Below, piece after piece: positions 1-8,222 of a stretch of 64,000 nucleotides of DNA (its first letter is position 1; every line of letters begins with the position of its first letter). The stretch comes from Acidobacteriota bacterium (GTDB taxonomy: Bacteria; Acidobacteriota; Terriglobia; Terriglobales; Acidobacteriaceae). The stretch lies in NCBI GenBank assembly GCA_003225075.1, contig QIAP01000039.1, positions 1-64,000 on the forward strand. The letters are read 5' to 3'. The notes below the pieces were generated by a model that was not told the origin of the DNA, made no database searches, and worked only from the letters and a program-made list of their open reading frames with translations. Made by a program: the position numbers and the translations under genes.

Positions 1-1
1 C

Positions 2-154
2 GCCCGACTGGTCTATCGCATGCTGAAGTACGGACAACGATACGTCGACAAAGGGACCGAGTACTACGAGCAGAGATACCGCAACCAACAAATCCAGTTG
101 CTCAGAAAGAACGCAACCAAGCTCGGATTCCAGATCACTGAGGCCCAGGCTTGA
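2..154 (+). CDS. IS110-family transposase, C-terminal fragment (5' end outside window)
   Basis: The frame is open from the window edge to TGA at 152-154 and encodes about 50 residues. The peptide begins ARLVYRMLKYGQRYVDKG and continues with a basic, Gln-rich tail (YYEQRYRNQQIQ, LLRKNATKLGFQI). This is the familiar C-terminal tail of IS110-type DEDD transposases, in which a Leu-Val-Tyr-Arg-Met-Leu helix precedes a charged coiled region. Only the tail is visible, so it cannot be said whether the element is intact. The adjacent toxin-like gene pair is consistent with an accessory patch at this edge. Confidence 0.7.
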   Translation, partial: ARLVYRMLKYGQRYVDKGTEYYEQRYRNQQIQLLRKNATKLGFQITEAQA

Positions 155-194
155 ACTCATTGCTCAGAGAGTTTCTGGAGAGTATTCTTAGTGT

Positions 195-326
195 ATGGCT
201 GTGAACTGGACGGAGCTAGCACAAAAGATAGCCCAGGCAGCCCGCGCCGGGGTTGCTGTTGAGAAAAAACGCCTGCAGGAAATTCTGGCTGAGCGCCAAA
301 AGAAGTCTGCTCCGTCATCGCGGTGA
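195..326 (+). CDS. Small 43-aa protein, candidate antitoxin of the zeta-like kinase
   Basis: An ATG ORF of 43 codons reads MAVNWTELAQKIAQAARAG and then a Lys/Glu/Arg-rich helix (VEKKRLQEILAERQKK). It ends in CGGTGA, so its TGA (324-326) overlaps the GTG start (323) of the downstream zeta-toxin-like gene. Size, predicted all-helical charged composition and the four-base overlap are what one expects of a small antitoxin translationally coupled to its toxin. No family is recognised, and the antitoxin role is inferred from position only. The Shine-Dalgarno-like GGAG is rather far upstream (about 14 nt). Confidence 0.5.
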   Translation: MAVNWTELAQKIAQAARAGVAVEKKRLQEILAERQKKSAPSSR

Positions 327-889
327 TCCGTTCCACACTGACCTTCATTGCCGGAGCAAACGGTTCCGGCAAGACCACATTGACCCGCTGGAACCCTGAA
401 CTCTTCAGAGAAGTTCCACTCCTCGATCCCGATGCTATCGCTAATACCCTCCCGGCCACAGTGTCCGCAATGTTTTCCATTGCAGCCGCTCGCCAAGTGC
501 TCAAGTCTGCCGCAGAGCACCTGAAGAACGCCGAAAGTTTCGCAGTGGAGACAACGCTGGCAGGAAAGAATTACCTGCAAATGATGCTGGACGCCAGGAA
601 CCGCGGATTCGAGATTGTCCTTGTCTATATCGGAACTGAAGATGTCGAGATTAATCTAGGTAGAATCAGGAATCGAGTTTTGGCGGGAGGCCACGACGTT
701 CCGGAGGAAGACGTCCGGCGACGCTACAAACGCAGCTATCAAAATCTTCCCATCGCTATAAAACGCGCAGATCACTCCATCCTATTCGACAACTCAACGG
801 AAGATGGGTATCGCTTGATAGTAATCCTGGGTCCAACGGGAAATCGTTGGTTCGAGCCAAAGCCGTCTTGGATCACTTTTGAGGTGTGA
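323..889 (+). CDS. Zeta-toxin-like P-loop kinase
   Basis: This is a 188-aa protein with a Walker A motif GANGSGKTT at residues 11-19, directly after a beta strand (LTFIAGANG). The Asp-Pro-Asp segment LLDPDAIAN and the VETTLAG strand follow, as in zeta toxin/UMP-CMP-kinase-like ATPases. A lid-like region with basic residues (RRRYKRSYQNL) lies near residues 130-145. Zeta toxins phosphorylate UDP-N-acetylglucosamine or related nucleotides and block wall synthesis; many chromosomal relatives are only annotated as AAA/zeta-like. The start is GTG, overlapping the stop of the 43-aa ORF. The gene sits beside an IS110 remnant. Toxin function is plausible but not shown by sequence alone. Confidence 0.7.
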   Translation: MIRSTLTFIAGANGSGKTTLTRWNPELFREVPLLDPDAIANTLPATVSAMFSIAAARQVLKSAAEHLKNAESFAVETTLAGKNYLQMMLDARNRGFEIVLVYIGTEDVEINLGRIRNRVLAGGHDVPEEDVRRRYKRSYQNLPIAIKRADHSILFDNSTEDGYRLIVILGPTGNRWFEPKPSWITFEV

Positions 890-916
890 GACGTCGTCTG
901 CAGCGGCATTAGTATG

Positions 917-936
917 GGAAACGGAGGCACGTTTCC
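917..936 (+). promoter_or_regulatory. Hairpin with SD-like GAGG in its loop, just before trmO start
   Basis: A perfect 7-bp inverted repeat, GGAAACG / CGTTTCC, encloses the loop GAGGCA and ends four bases before the ATG at 940. The loop contains the only purine-rich Shine-Dalgarno candidate for trmO. Folding would shorten the effective distance between GAGG and ATG. A role in translation control is inference. Confidence 0.35.
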
Positions 937-939
937 GCC

Positions 940-1452
940 ATGTTCACCTCGCGGCCGATTGGATTTGTGAGTAGTCCGTACAAGGACGCAAGCGAAGTTC
1001 CCAAGGGTCTTGGCGCTAAACACGAGGCCGATGGTGTGCTCAAGATCCTGCCCGAGTTTGAGCTGGGGCTCACCGACATCGAGGGCTTCTCGCATCTCAT
1101 CGTCATCTGGGAATTCGATCGCTCGCCGCAGTCCAGAAAACAAGGGTTCGGAAAACAAGGGTCCGGAACACATGGGGTCGAATTGCTCGGTACGCCGCCC
1201 TCCGACAATCGGCCGCATGGTGTGTTTGCGACCCGATCTCCGCGACGTCCGAACCCGATTGGCCTGACCACTGTCGAGCTGCGGCGCCGCGAAGGCATCG
1301 AACTGCATGTTCGCGGCGTCGATATGCTCGATGGGACACCTATTCTCGATATCAAACCCTACCTGTCCAGCATCCCGTCCGAAAAGCTACGTCGTGGGTG
1401 GCTGGCCGAAGCTGAAGCACGACAGAAGTGCAGCCCATCGGATCGAAGCTAG
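940..1452 (+). CDS. trmO: tRNA (adenine(37)-N6)-methyltransferase TrmO/TsaA family
   Basis: This 170-aa protein has the YaeB/TsaA beta-barrel hallmarks: PIGFVSSPY near the N-terminus, GLTDIEGFSHLIVIWEFD in the middle, and the signature FATRSPRRPNPIGLT around residues 97-110, followed by VRGVDMLDGTPILDIKPY. Known members use S-adenosylmethionine to methylate N6 of t6A37 in tRNAs reading ACY codons. The gene is convergent with tsaB, whose product helps make t6A, the substrate modification for TrmO, so the two neighbours are functionally linked. A short imperfect repeat (AAACAAGGGT twice) lies in the middle of the gene. Its stop TAG shares the palindrome CTAG with the opposing tsaB stop. Confidence 0.88.
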   Translation: MFTSRPIGFVSSPYKDASEVPKGLGAKHEADGVLKILPEFELGLTDIEGFSHLIVIWEFDRSPQSRKQGFGKQGSGTHGVELLGTPPSDNRPHGVFATRSPRRPNPIGLTTVELRRREGIELHVRGVDMLDGTPILDIKPYLSSIPSEKLRRGWLAEAEARQKCSPSDRS

Positions 1453-2156
1453 CGATGCTGCTTCGAGACAATCTCGCCATCGAAACGCCGGATGTAATTG
1501 GGGTCCAGATCTTCCGGCGAAACCGTCGTCCCAGCCAGAATCTTTTGCCGGCCAAGCCGCGCGATCGCATCACTGCGGGGACGCTCAACCTCACGCACCC
1601 CGAGCCCAGCCCTCCGGACTTGGTCCGCGACGTTCTGATCGGGCGTGACCACTGTGCAACCAGTGGCGGCCGCGACAAGTTCATCAATTGTCAGCAGCCG
1701 CTCGCTTAACATTTGCGTGTCGTCCTTGATTTCGTATTCGCCCGCGTACACCTGGGCTCTGCCAGCATCAAGCGCCGCCATTATTCTTCCTGATATGTGC
1801 TCCGCGCTCGCAACGGCTTCCAACAGAGACACCGCCGCAATCGGCTTCCCCATAACTTCAGCCAGCGCCTTGATCGCGGCCAGCCCCACACGCAAACCAG
1901 TAAAGGACCCTGGCCCCGATGCCACCGCAAACCCCGAAATATCTTCCTTCTTAAACCCGTGCTTGGAGAGAAGCGCCGCAATCTGCGGAACCAGCTGAGC
2001 AGAAAAAGTCCCTCCGGCTATGCTAACCATATCGATAGTATCAATTTGATTAGCACTCTTTGGGTCGGCTCGCGGGTGGTTCTCGGGAGGCGGCATCAAC
2101 CGCGCCAGCGCAATCGTGCCCTGTTTGCCCGACGTATCGGCGGCCAGAAGGAGCAT
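1449..2156 (-). CDS. tsaB: tRNA threonylcarbamoyladenosine biosynthesis protein TsaB
   Basis: This 235-aa protein has the ASKHA/TsaB N-terminus LLLAADTSGKQG and the diagnostic motif SGPGSFTGLRVGLA at residues about 80-93. An AALDAGRAQVYAGEY segment follows, as in YeaZ/TsaB. TsaB is the non-catalytic partner of TsaD in forming t6A37 on ANN-decoding tRNAs. The gene is the last of a minus-strand run behind the methylmalonyl-CoA genes (124-bp gap). It converges tail to tail on trmO with a shared CTAG. The length is normal for the family. Confidence 0.92.
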   Translation of the reverse strand: MLLLAADTSGKQGTIALARLMPPPENHPRADPKSANQIDTIDMVSIAGGTFSAQLVPQIAALLSKHGFKKEDISGFAVASGPGSFTGLRVGLAAIKALAEVMGKPIAAVSLLEAVASAEHISGRIMAALDAGRAQVYAGEYEIKDDTQMLSERLLTIDELVAAATGCTVVTPDQNVADQVRRAGLGVREVERPRSDAIARLGRQKILAGTTVSPEDLDPNYIRRFDGEIVSKQHR

Positions 2157-2280
2157 ATTTCGGGTCCAGTCTAACGCACCTTTCAGGAGTATAAGTGGCT
2201 TTCGTTCAGTATGTTACATGGATTATACATATTGCAATGTAATTACCTCGTCACAATCTTCCACGTGGACCACTCAACGC

Positions 2281-2676
2281 CTAGGACGCTTCCACCAGCT
2301 CCAACAACACGCCGCCAGCGCTCGATGGATGGATAAAAATATAGCGGTGCCCACCTGCGCCAACCTTGATGTCGTTCGACACCATACGCACCCCATCTTG
2401 TTTCAAACGCTCCACCGCAGCAGCCAGATCAGGCACGCGCAATGAGACGTGGTGCAGCCCTTCGCCATGCTTCGAAATAAATTTGGCGATCGGAGAATTC
2501 TCCGAGGTCGGCTCCAACAATTCCAGCCGGCTCTCGCCCACAGGGATCATCACCAGACGAACCTGCTCCGCTTCCACCGTCTCCTCGGGCGAAACGCTCA
2601 GGCCAAGCTTCTCGTAGATGCGCTTCGCAGCCGCCAGCGACTTCACTGCCACGCCAAGATGGTCAATGGTGAACAT
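2281..2676 (-). CDS. mce: Methylmalonyl-CoA epimerase
   Basis: This 131-aa vicinal-oxygen-chelate (glyoxalase fold) protein begins MFTIDHLGVAV. It has two beta-alpha-beta-beta-beta modules, with ligand candidates H6, the HHVSLRV histidine around residue 75 and the C-terminal ELVE glutamate. The motif EGLHHVSLRVPDL is typical of methylmalonyl-CoA epimerases, which interconvert the R and S isomers in propionate/branched-chain acid catabolism. Its ATG shares one base with the stop codon of meaB (TGATG), which implies translational coupling. The mutase itself is not in the window. Confidence 0.9.
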   Translation of the reverse strand: MFTIDHLGVAVKSLAAAKRIYEKLGLSVSPEETVEAEQVRLVMIPVGESRLELLEPTSENSPIAKFISKHGEGLHHVSLRVPDLAAAVERLKQDGVRMVSNDIKVGAGGHRYIFIHPSSAGGVLLELVEAS

Positions 2677-3629
2677 CAGTTTTTCTTAACTCGTCCGACA
2701 ATCTCTTCCACAACGGTGTACGGGTCACGCTTGTGCGCGGCGACCTCGCTGGCATAGTGGATCAACTGGCCATCGCTCAGATGCGCGCGGGCCTTGTCCA
2801 ATAAGGCATCGCGCAACATTTCCGTCAATCGTTCCTGCCAGTTCTGAATATCCCGTTTGAGAACCAGGTCTTCCCGCTTGAGATAAGCTTCGTATTGTGA
2901 AATCGCGTGTGCCAACTCCTTTACTCCAGACCCGTTGGTAGCAACCGTCTTCACAATGGGCGGCGTCCATTTGTCGTCGCGGGTGGCCAGGGATTGCATG
3001 GCGCGAATCTCTCGCTCGACGCGCTCGGCGCCTTCATGATCGCTCTTGTTGATGACGAATATGTCGGCGATTTCCATGATACCGGCTTTGATCGTCTGCA
3101 CATCATCGCCCATGCCAGGCACGAGAATCACAATCGTGATATTCGCCAGGCGTACGATATCAATTTCATCCTGACCTACGCCGACAGTTTCAATCAGGAT
3201 CATGTCACGGCCCGCGGCGTCGAGCACGGTGGCGACAGCGGCCGTGGTCCGCGCCAGCCCGCCCAGTGCGCCTCGCGTCGCCATGCTGCGGATGTAGATT
3301 CCCGGGTCAGAAAAGTGATCCTGCATGCGAATGCGGTCACCCAGAATCGCGCCACCGGTGTAAGGACTGGTGGGATCGACTGCAATAATCCCAACGGTGC
3401 GGTTTTCTTCGCGATAGTACTTGGCCAACTGGTCAACCAGTGTGCTCTTGCCTGAACCCGGCGCCCCAGTCAGTCCGATGATGCGCGCGTGCCCGCTATG
3501 CGGAAAGAGGGCCTTCAACAAATCAGAAGATTCAGGCGCACGATTTTCCACCGCGCTGATGACGCGCGATAAAGCTCGCGCATCACCTGCGCGCAAGCGG
3601 TCAATCCACTGCTGCATTTCGTGGTTCAA
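2676..3629 (-). CDS. meaB: Methylmalonyl-CoA mutase-associated GTPase MeaB (ArgK family)
   Basis: This 317-aa G3E P-loop GTPase has Walker A GAPGSGKS at residues 55-62, a switch region with DPTSPYTGGAILGDRIRM, the ETVGVGQDEIDI Walker-B-type segment and the base-recognition NKSD. MeaB protects and reloads adenosylcobalamin-dependent methylmalonyl-CoA mutase. It lies directly upstream of, and coupled to, the epimerase gene, so the pair forms the accessory part of the methylmalonyl-CoA pathway. Either Met1 or Met5 (MQQWIDRL) could be the start. Confidence 0.93.
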   Translation of the reverse strand: MNHEMQQWIDRLRAGDARALSRVISAVENRAPESSDLLKALFPHSGHARIIGLTGAPGSGKSTLVDQLAKYYREENRTVGIIAVDPTSPYTGGAILGDRIRMQDHFSDPGIYIRSMATRGALGGLARTTAAVATVLDAAGRDMILIETVGVGQDEIDIVRLANITIVILVPGMGDDVQTIKAGIMEIADIFVINKSDHEGAERVEREIRAMQSLATRDDKWTPPIVKTVATNGSGVKELAHAISQYEAYLKREDLVLKRDIQNWQERLTEMLRDALLDKARAHLSDGQLIHYASEVAAHKRDPYTVVEEIVGRVKKN

Positions 3630-3705
3630 ACTGATCAGTGTAAAGCAGACGTAGGGATGAGAGGAAACCGCCGAGAATTTTGCCTTTCGAGATCACGAAA
3701 CCAGG

Positions 3706-4848
3706 TCAGTCCTTCAACAACTGGCGTGCAATCACGAGCCGCTGTATCTCGCTGGTGCCCTCGCCGATGGTGCACAGTTTCACATCACGATAAAACTTTT
3801 CTGCGGGGTAATCCTTGATGAATCCGTAGCCGCCGTGAATCTGCACGCCTTCGTTGGCGCATCTGACGGCCACTTCACTCGCATACAGCTTTGCCATCGA
3901 CGATTCAAGCGTTGTTTTCATCCCTGCATCCTTCATGGATGCGGCGCGCATGGTGAGCAAGCGGGCGGCTTCGATCTCCGTGGCCATGTCTGCCAGCTTC
4001 CACTGGATGGCCTGGAAATCGCTGATGGCTTTGCCAAATTGTCTGCGCTGCTTGGAATATTTCAGGGCAGCTTCATAGGCTCCCTCCGCCATGCCTAACG
4101 ACAGCGCCGCTATCGAAATGCGGCCACCGTCGAGAACGCGCATGGCGTCGATGAAGCCGTCACCCTCTGGTCCCAGCAAATTTTCTGCGGGGATGAAACA
4201 GTCCTCAAAGATCAACTCCGCTGTGTCGCTGGCTCGAAGGCCCAGCTTGTTTTCTTTCTTGCCAGGGCGAAATCCTTTGGTTCCCTTTTCCACCAAGAAT
4301 GCGGAGAGCCCGTGGGTGTGCGCCGCTCGATCAGTGACGGCAATCACTACGAGAACGTCAGCATAATGACCATTGGTGCAGAAAGTCTTGGTGCCGTTCA
4401 GTAACCACCCATCTTTTTTGCGGACGGCGTTCATGCGCGCGCTGCCTGCATCCGAGCCAGACGAGGGCTCGGTCAGGCCCCAGGCGCCAATGTATTCGCC
4501 GGTGGCGAGCTTAGTGAGATATTTCTTTTTTTGTGCTTCGTTACCCGCGAGGAAAATGTGATTACTGCAAAGCGAGGTGTGGGCCGCCACAATGATGCCT
4601 ACGGAACCGTCCACCCGCGAAAGCTCTTCAATGGTGGTGACATACTCGACGTAGCCCATTCCGGCTCCGCCGAACTCAGGCGGAAAGACCACACCCAGGA
4701 AACCCAGCTTGCCGAGTTCCTTGATCGTGGCCATGGGGAACTCGCCGGCCTCGTCCCATTTCATGACATTGGGCGCGATTTCGCGCTCGGCAAACTCGCG
4801 CACACTCTTCTTGAGCTGAAGCTGTTCGTCGTCAAGTTGGAAATCCAA
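3706..4848 (-). CDS. Acyl-CoA dehydrogenase
   Basis: This 380-aa protein has the full acyl-CoA dehydrogenase fold. The N-terminal helical domain begins [20 protein letters not shown]. The first signature [15 protein letters not shown] lies around residues 127-141. The second signature [19 protein letters not shown] carries FAD/subunit contacts. The C-terminal [17 protein letters not shown] contains the expected catalytic Glu. It oxidises a short-chain acyl-CoA to the enoyl-CoA, passing electrons to ETF. Its position upstream of meaB/mce suggests branched-chain amino acid or propionate-yielding catabolism, but substrate specificity cannot be read from sequence. Confidence 0.92.
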   Translation of the reverse strand: MDFQLDDEQLQLKKSVREFAEREIAPNVMKWDEAGEFPMATIKELGKLGFLGVVFPPEFGGAGMGYVEYVTTIEELSRVDGSVGIIVAAHTSLCSNHIFLAGNEAQKKKYLTKLATGEYIGAWGLTEPSSGSDAGSARMNAVRKKDGWLLNGTKTFCTNGHYADVLVVIAVTDRAAHTHGLSAFLVEKGTKGFRPGKKENKLGLRASDTAELIFEDCFIPAENLLGPEGDGFIDAMRVLDGGRISIAALSLGMAEGAYEAALKYSKQRRQFGKAISDFQAIQWKLADMATEIEAARLLTMRAASMKDAGMKTTLESSMAKLYASEVAVRCANEGVQIHGGYGFIKDYPAEKFYRDVKLCTIGEGTSEIQRLVIARQLLKD

Positions 4849-5209
4849 AGTTCCTCCGCAGAACTTTTTATTAGAACATAGCGAATGAAACAGGAGAAAC
4901 GCGCCGAACCGACCGGTTGGGTTGGAGGGATCCTTGCTACTAGAAGCATCTCATAAATGGCTGGTGAAATCTGATTACATCAACTATCCATCCAGGTTGT
5001 TTATAAGAGCGGTTTCCGTCCGCGCAAGGCGGATTACTTCCGTTTGCCCGTCACTCGGGCACAATCACCAAGATGGCAGATCGGACCAATCCGCAGCCGA
5101 CTACACGGGCAGTAAAACCTAGCGGCCCTTTTCCAAACTCGTACGGCTGCGTATAAGATTTGGGTCGAACCATGCCATTGCAGCAGCCAATAACTCCGGT
5201 GAAAATGCA
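4849..5209. other. Intergenic region between divergent genes
   Basis: These 361 bases lie between the divergent acyl-CoA dehydrogenase and phosphatase genes, so both promoters should be here. A TATAAG-like hexamer near 5153 could serve the plus-strand gene. No ORF, RNA gene or strong hairpin was recognised. Confidence 0.4.
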
Positions 5210-7903
5210 ATGCTGACACTTACGACTATTCGTGAGCGCTCGTCCTCATTTCGAAAACCGTTCCTGGCAACGTTGGCGATCCTGTTGGGCGTGGTTGCGA
5301 TCGCTTACGGTTCCATCTGGATGTACGCGGCGCGTTCGGTCCCGCGGGTGGAGCTCGGTTTCAATAAAGCTCACAGCCCACCGTATGACGAGAAAATGCA
5401 CGCGCAATCAGTTCAAGATGTGGTGGAAGGAAGCCCTGCGGAGCGGGCCGGTTTGCGCGCCGGCGACCGCATTATCGGCGTGGATGGGCGAGCGCTGAAC
5501 GCGGACATTGGTTCGGACGAGGCCTATGTCAATGGTCGGCCAGGCGACCCGCTGGAAATTACCGTAGAGCGCCCCGGTGAGCCCAAGCCGCTTATTCTGC
5601 ATGGGGTCTTTCGGGCTGCCACGCCGTCCAGAATGTCCGAGGGCCTTGCCAGATCCTCCGCGCTGCAGGTCATGGGACTATTTCCAGTTCCCTTCCTTCT
5701 GGTGGCATTCGCCGTCCTGTTCTTGAGGCTGGAGGAACCAAATGCATGGCTTCTAGCATTGTTGTTCTGCGCTTTCATCGGTGCCCCAGGTCTTCTCAAT
5801 CCGTCAGCCATCTCTCCCCCGCTCCGCGCATTTGCGTTTGCTTTTCGCGCGGTGTTTTCGGGTATGCTGTGCCCGCTTTTCTATCTCTTCTTCGCCGTGT
5901 TCCCGCTGCATTCGCCGCTGGATCGTCGCTTCGCGTGGTTGAAGGGGGCGGCGCTTTTGTTCGGAGCCGTTGTCGTTTTTCCTGGGTTGCGGACTGGGGA
6001 TCCGCACTTTCCACAGGTGGTAGCCCACGTGGTGGGCAGTCGCAACTCTGAGCTTATCCGCTTTTCCCTGACATACGCCTTGCTTGCCCTGGGCGTGATT
6101 TCTCTGGCGCAGAATTCATTCATGGCCGCCGTTCCTTTAGAAGCGCGGCGCAAATCCCGAGTGATTTTGTTGGGAACCGTGGCTGGCGTCCTGCCGATCG
6201 TGCTCGAACGGGTGGCCGTGGATTTCACTGGATATCACCCCCCTTTCTGGCTCGATACCGTGCTTGTGCTGGTGGTGTTCCTGTATCCGCTCTCATTCGC
6301 TTATGCAGTGGTGAAGCATCGCGTGATGGAACTTCCGGTGCTGCTGCGACGCAGTGCGCGGTACGTCCTGGTGCAGAGGGGCTTTATCGTTTTCATGTTC
6401 ATGGTTGCGGCTTCGGCCATCGTGCTCTTCACCCACGTTTTCTCGCGATTCGTCCGCGAGGATACGAATCTCGGGATGGCTCTGAGCGCAGTGTTTGGGG
6501 TTGTACTGGTCTGGACATCGGCGCCGTTGGTCAGGCGAGGAACTGTGCGGATCGACCGAGCATTTTTCCGCAGCGCGTATGACGCACACGTGATCCTCCA
6601 GAGTCTGGCAGAAAAAACCCGCACCGTGACGAACCGCCACGAGCTCGCAAAGTTGCTGGAGATTCAGATAGCAGGGGCGCTGCATCCGAAGTCGCTTGCG
6701 TGTTACCTAGAAGCCGGAGATGGAAACCTGGTCGCCGAATCCGGACCAGTAGCCGGAGAGTCCGATACAAGTTCGGCCCCACTACCTCGGCCGAGGTTCC
6801 CTTTCCGCTTTGGCGCGGTCTTCGTTCCTCGAGACGCGGACACAATTCCAGCTACTCTGCCGCTGCTTTGGGAAATCGCGCAGCGTGGAAAAGCGTGGGG
6901 GGTCCCTGAGGGGCCTGAACCAGCCGGCGATCTGGGACCCCTCGCGCCGGAATGCCTGGTGCCGATCCTGGGCCGTGACAACAATCTCATTGGCATGCTC
7001 GTTCTTGGACAGAGACTCTCAGAGGAACCTTATTCCGGCGAGGACAAGGATTTGCTCGATGCGGTAGCAGCCCAAGCGGGCATCGCTCTGGAGAACGTAC
7101 ATCTCGCGGAAAAGATGGCGGAGCGAATAGAGGCAGATCGGCGCATCACTCAGGAAATGGAATTTGCGCGGCAGGTGCAGGCAAGGCTGTTTCCACAAAA
7201 ACTGCCAGTGATGAAAACTCTCGAATATACAGGTCGCTGCATCCAGGCCCGGAAGGTGGGTGGCGACTATTACGACTTTCTGGAACTTCACCCCGGCCGA
7301 TTGGCGCTAGTGCTCGCGGATGTTGCAGGCAAGGGCGTATCTGGGGCCCTGCTGATGGCCAATCTGCAAGCCAACCTGCGCAGTCAGTATGCGATGGCAG
7401 TCGACAACCTGCCGCAACTGCTCGCCTCGGTCAACCGCTTGTTCTATGAGAGCACCGACGACGCCAGTTACGCTACCGTTTTCTTTGCGGATTATGACGA
7501 CTCGACCCGCAAGCTTCGCTACGCGAATTGTGGACATCTTCCCCCGCTTCTGCTGCGCGCCTGTGGGAGCTTGCAGGGACACGTTTTAGAGGCGCCGAAG
7601 GTGGAGTGGCTGCGTTCTACCTCCACCGTGATGGGATTGTTTGAAACCTGGCATTGTGAGATTGCGGAAGTTCGGCTCGCTCCAGGTGACACGCTCGTAA
7701 TTTACACGGACGGAATCACCGAAGCCGAGAACGCGGATGGGGAAGAGTTTGGCGAGTCCCATTTGCTGGATACTCTTGGGAGCCATTCTCATCTTCCGGT
7801 GGAACCGCTTCTCCAAGCAATTGTTGGGGCGGTCCGGAAATTCAGCAGCGGTAGCGAACAGCAGGATGACATCACAGCGGTGATTGCGCGGTGCCTCGAA
7901 TAG
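5210..7903 (+). CDS. Membrane PDZ-GAF-PP2C (SpoIIE-type) serine phosphatase
   Basis: This 897-aa signalling protein has an N-terminal membrane segment at residues about 20-37. A PDZ domain at about 55-130 carries VVEGSPAERAGLRAGDRI. A multi-pass membrane region of roughly eight segments spans 150-420, followed by a GAF domain at about 455-640 and a C-terminal SpoIIE/RsbU PP2C domain from about 660. The PP2C domain shows its metal-binding motifs KVGGDYYDF, LADVAGKGVSGALLM, YTDGITEAEN and QQDDITAVI. Such phosphatases dephosphorylate anti-sigma-factor antagonists or other phosphoserine partners. The PDZ and GAF domains would be sensory inputs. No partner anti-sigma or antagonist gene lies alongside. 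Confidence 0.88.
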   Translation: MLTLTTIRERSSSFRKPFLATLAILLGVVAIAYGSIWMYAARSVPRVELGFNKAHSPPYDEKMHAQSVQDVVEGSPAERAGLRAGDRIIGVDGRALNADIGSDEAYVNGRPGDPLEITVERPGEPKPLILHGVFRAATPSRMSEGLARSSALQVMGLFPVPFLLVAFAVLFLRLEEPNAWLLALLFCAFIGAPGLLNPSAISPPLRAFAFAFRAVFSGMLCPLFYLFFAVFPLHSPLDRRFAWLKGAALLFGAVVVFPGLRTGDPHFPQVVAHVVGSRNSELIRFSLTYALLALGVISLAQNSFMAAVPLEARRKSRVILLGTVAGVLPIVLERVAVDFTGYHPPFWLDTVLVLVVFLYPLSFAYAVVKHRVMELPVLLRRSARYVLVQRGFIVFMFMVAASAIVLFTHVFSRFVREDTNLGMALSAVFGVVLVWTSAPLVRRGTVRIDRAFFRSAYDAHVILQSLAEKTRTVTNRHELAKLLEIQIAGALHPKSLACYLEAGDGNLVAESGPVAGESDTSSAPLPRPRFPFRFGAVFVPRDADTIPATLPLLWEIAQRGKAWGVPEGPEPAGDLGPLAPECLVPILGRDNNLIGMLVLGQRLSEEPYSGEDKDLLDAVAAQAGIALENVHLAEKMAERIEADRRITQEMEFARQVQARLFPQKLPVMKTLEYTGRCIQARKVGGDYYDFLELHPGRLALVLADVAGKGVSGALLMANLQANLRSQYAMAVDNLPQLLASVNRLFYESTDDASYATVFFADYDDSTRKLRYANCGHLPPLLLRACGSLQGHVLEAPKVEWLRSTSTVMGLFETWHCEIAEVRLAPGDTLVIYTDGITEAENADGEEFGESHLLDTLGSHSHLPVEPLLQAIVGAVRKFSSGSEQQDDITAVIARCLE

Positions 7904-7921
7904 TTGGATTGCCGGGTGCGC

Positions 7922-7940
7922 CCCTTCGCTTTTTGAAGGG
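7922..7940. repeat. REP-like palindrome 1
   Basis: CCCTTC and GAAGGG flank a seven-base loop, just after the phosphatase stop. Flanking GGGTGCGC and TGGGTTCC resemble the flanks of the second palindrome at 8032-8056. It could be an interspersed extragenic palindrome or a terminator for the phosphatase gene. Confidence 0.4.
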
Positions 7941-8031
7941 TGGGTTCCGCGATCGTCTCCTGCTTGGGATTTCTTGCTGAGTGCTGAAGTGAACCCTGTA
8001 CTTGTGGCGCGGTGATGATCCCATCGCCCAC

Positions 8032-8056
8032 CCTTTTCGCAACGTACGCGAAAAGG
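8032..8056. repeat. REP-like palindrome 2
   Basis: A perfect 9-bp stem (CCTTTTCGC / GCGAAAAGG) closes a seven-base loop. It is flanked by GCCCAC on the left and ATGGGGCACC on the right, which extend the pairing imperfectly. The GGGTGGG/GGATGGGGCACC style is shared with palindrome 1, about 100 bases upstream. The element sits in the interval where the next gene has lost its 5' end. Confidence 0.45.
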
Positions 8057-8135
8057 ATGGGGCACCCCCGCCGAGTCTGGATATACTCAGCGGTGAAACG
8101 GTGAGCCACCCGCCTACTAGAAATTCCAGGAGGTG

Positions 8136-8219
8136 ATGATTCGTAATCGCAAACCGAGTGCTCCGACGAAAATGGGCGCGACGCGTGTTTCCCAGCCACG
8201 GGAGCGCAAACCGGGATAG
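8136..8219 (+). pseudogene. Probable residual 5' end of the GH13 gene
   Basis: An ideal Shine-Dalgarno (AGGAGGTG) precedes ATG at 8136. The 27-codon ORF reads MIRNRKPSAPTKMGATRVSQ and then hits TAG at 8217, followed at once by TAA at 8220. It is in the same frame as the GH13 coding sequence downstream. The text TKMGATRV resembles the KMGA-V start of an N-terminal CBM48-type domain that normally precedes the GH13 barrel. It is therefore read as the surviving start of the gene, separated from the rest by a deletion. This is inference from pattern and frame. Confidence 0.45.
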
Positions 8220-8222
8220 TAA

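Noticed and set aside
914-967. 17-codon upstream ORF overlapping the trmO start
   Set aside because: It has no SD and no recognisable product; the overlap is most likely chance.
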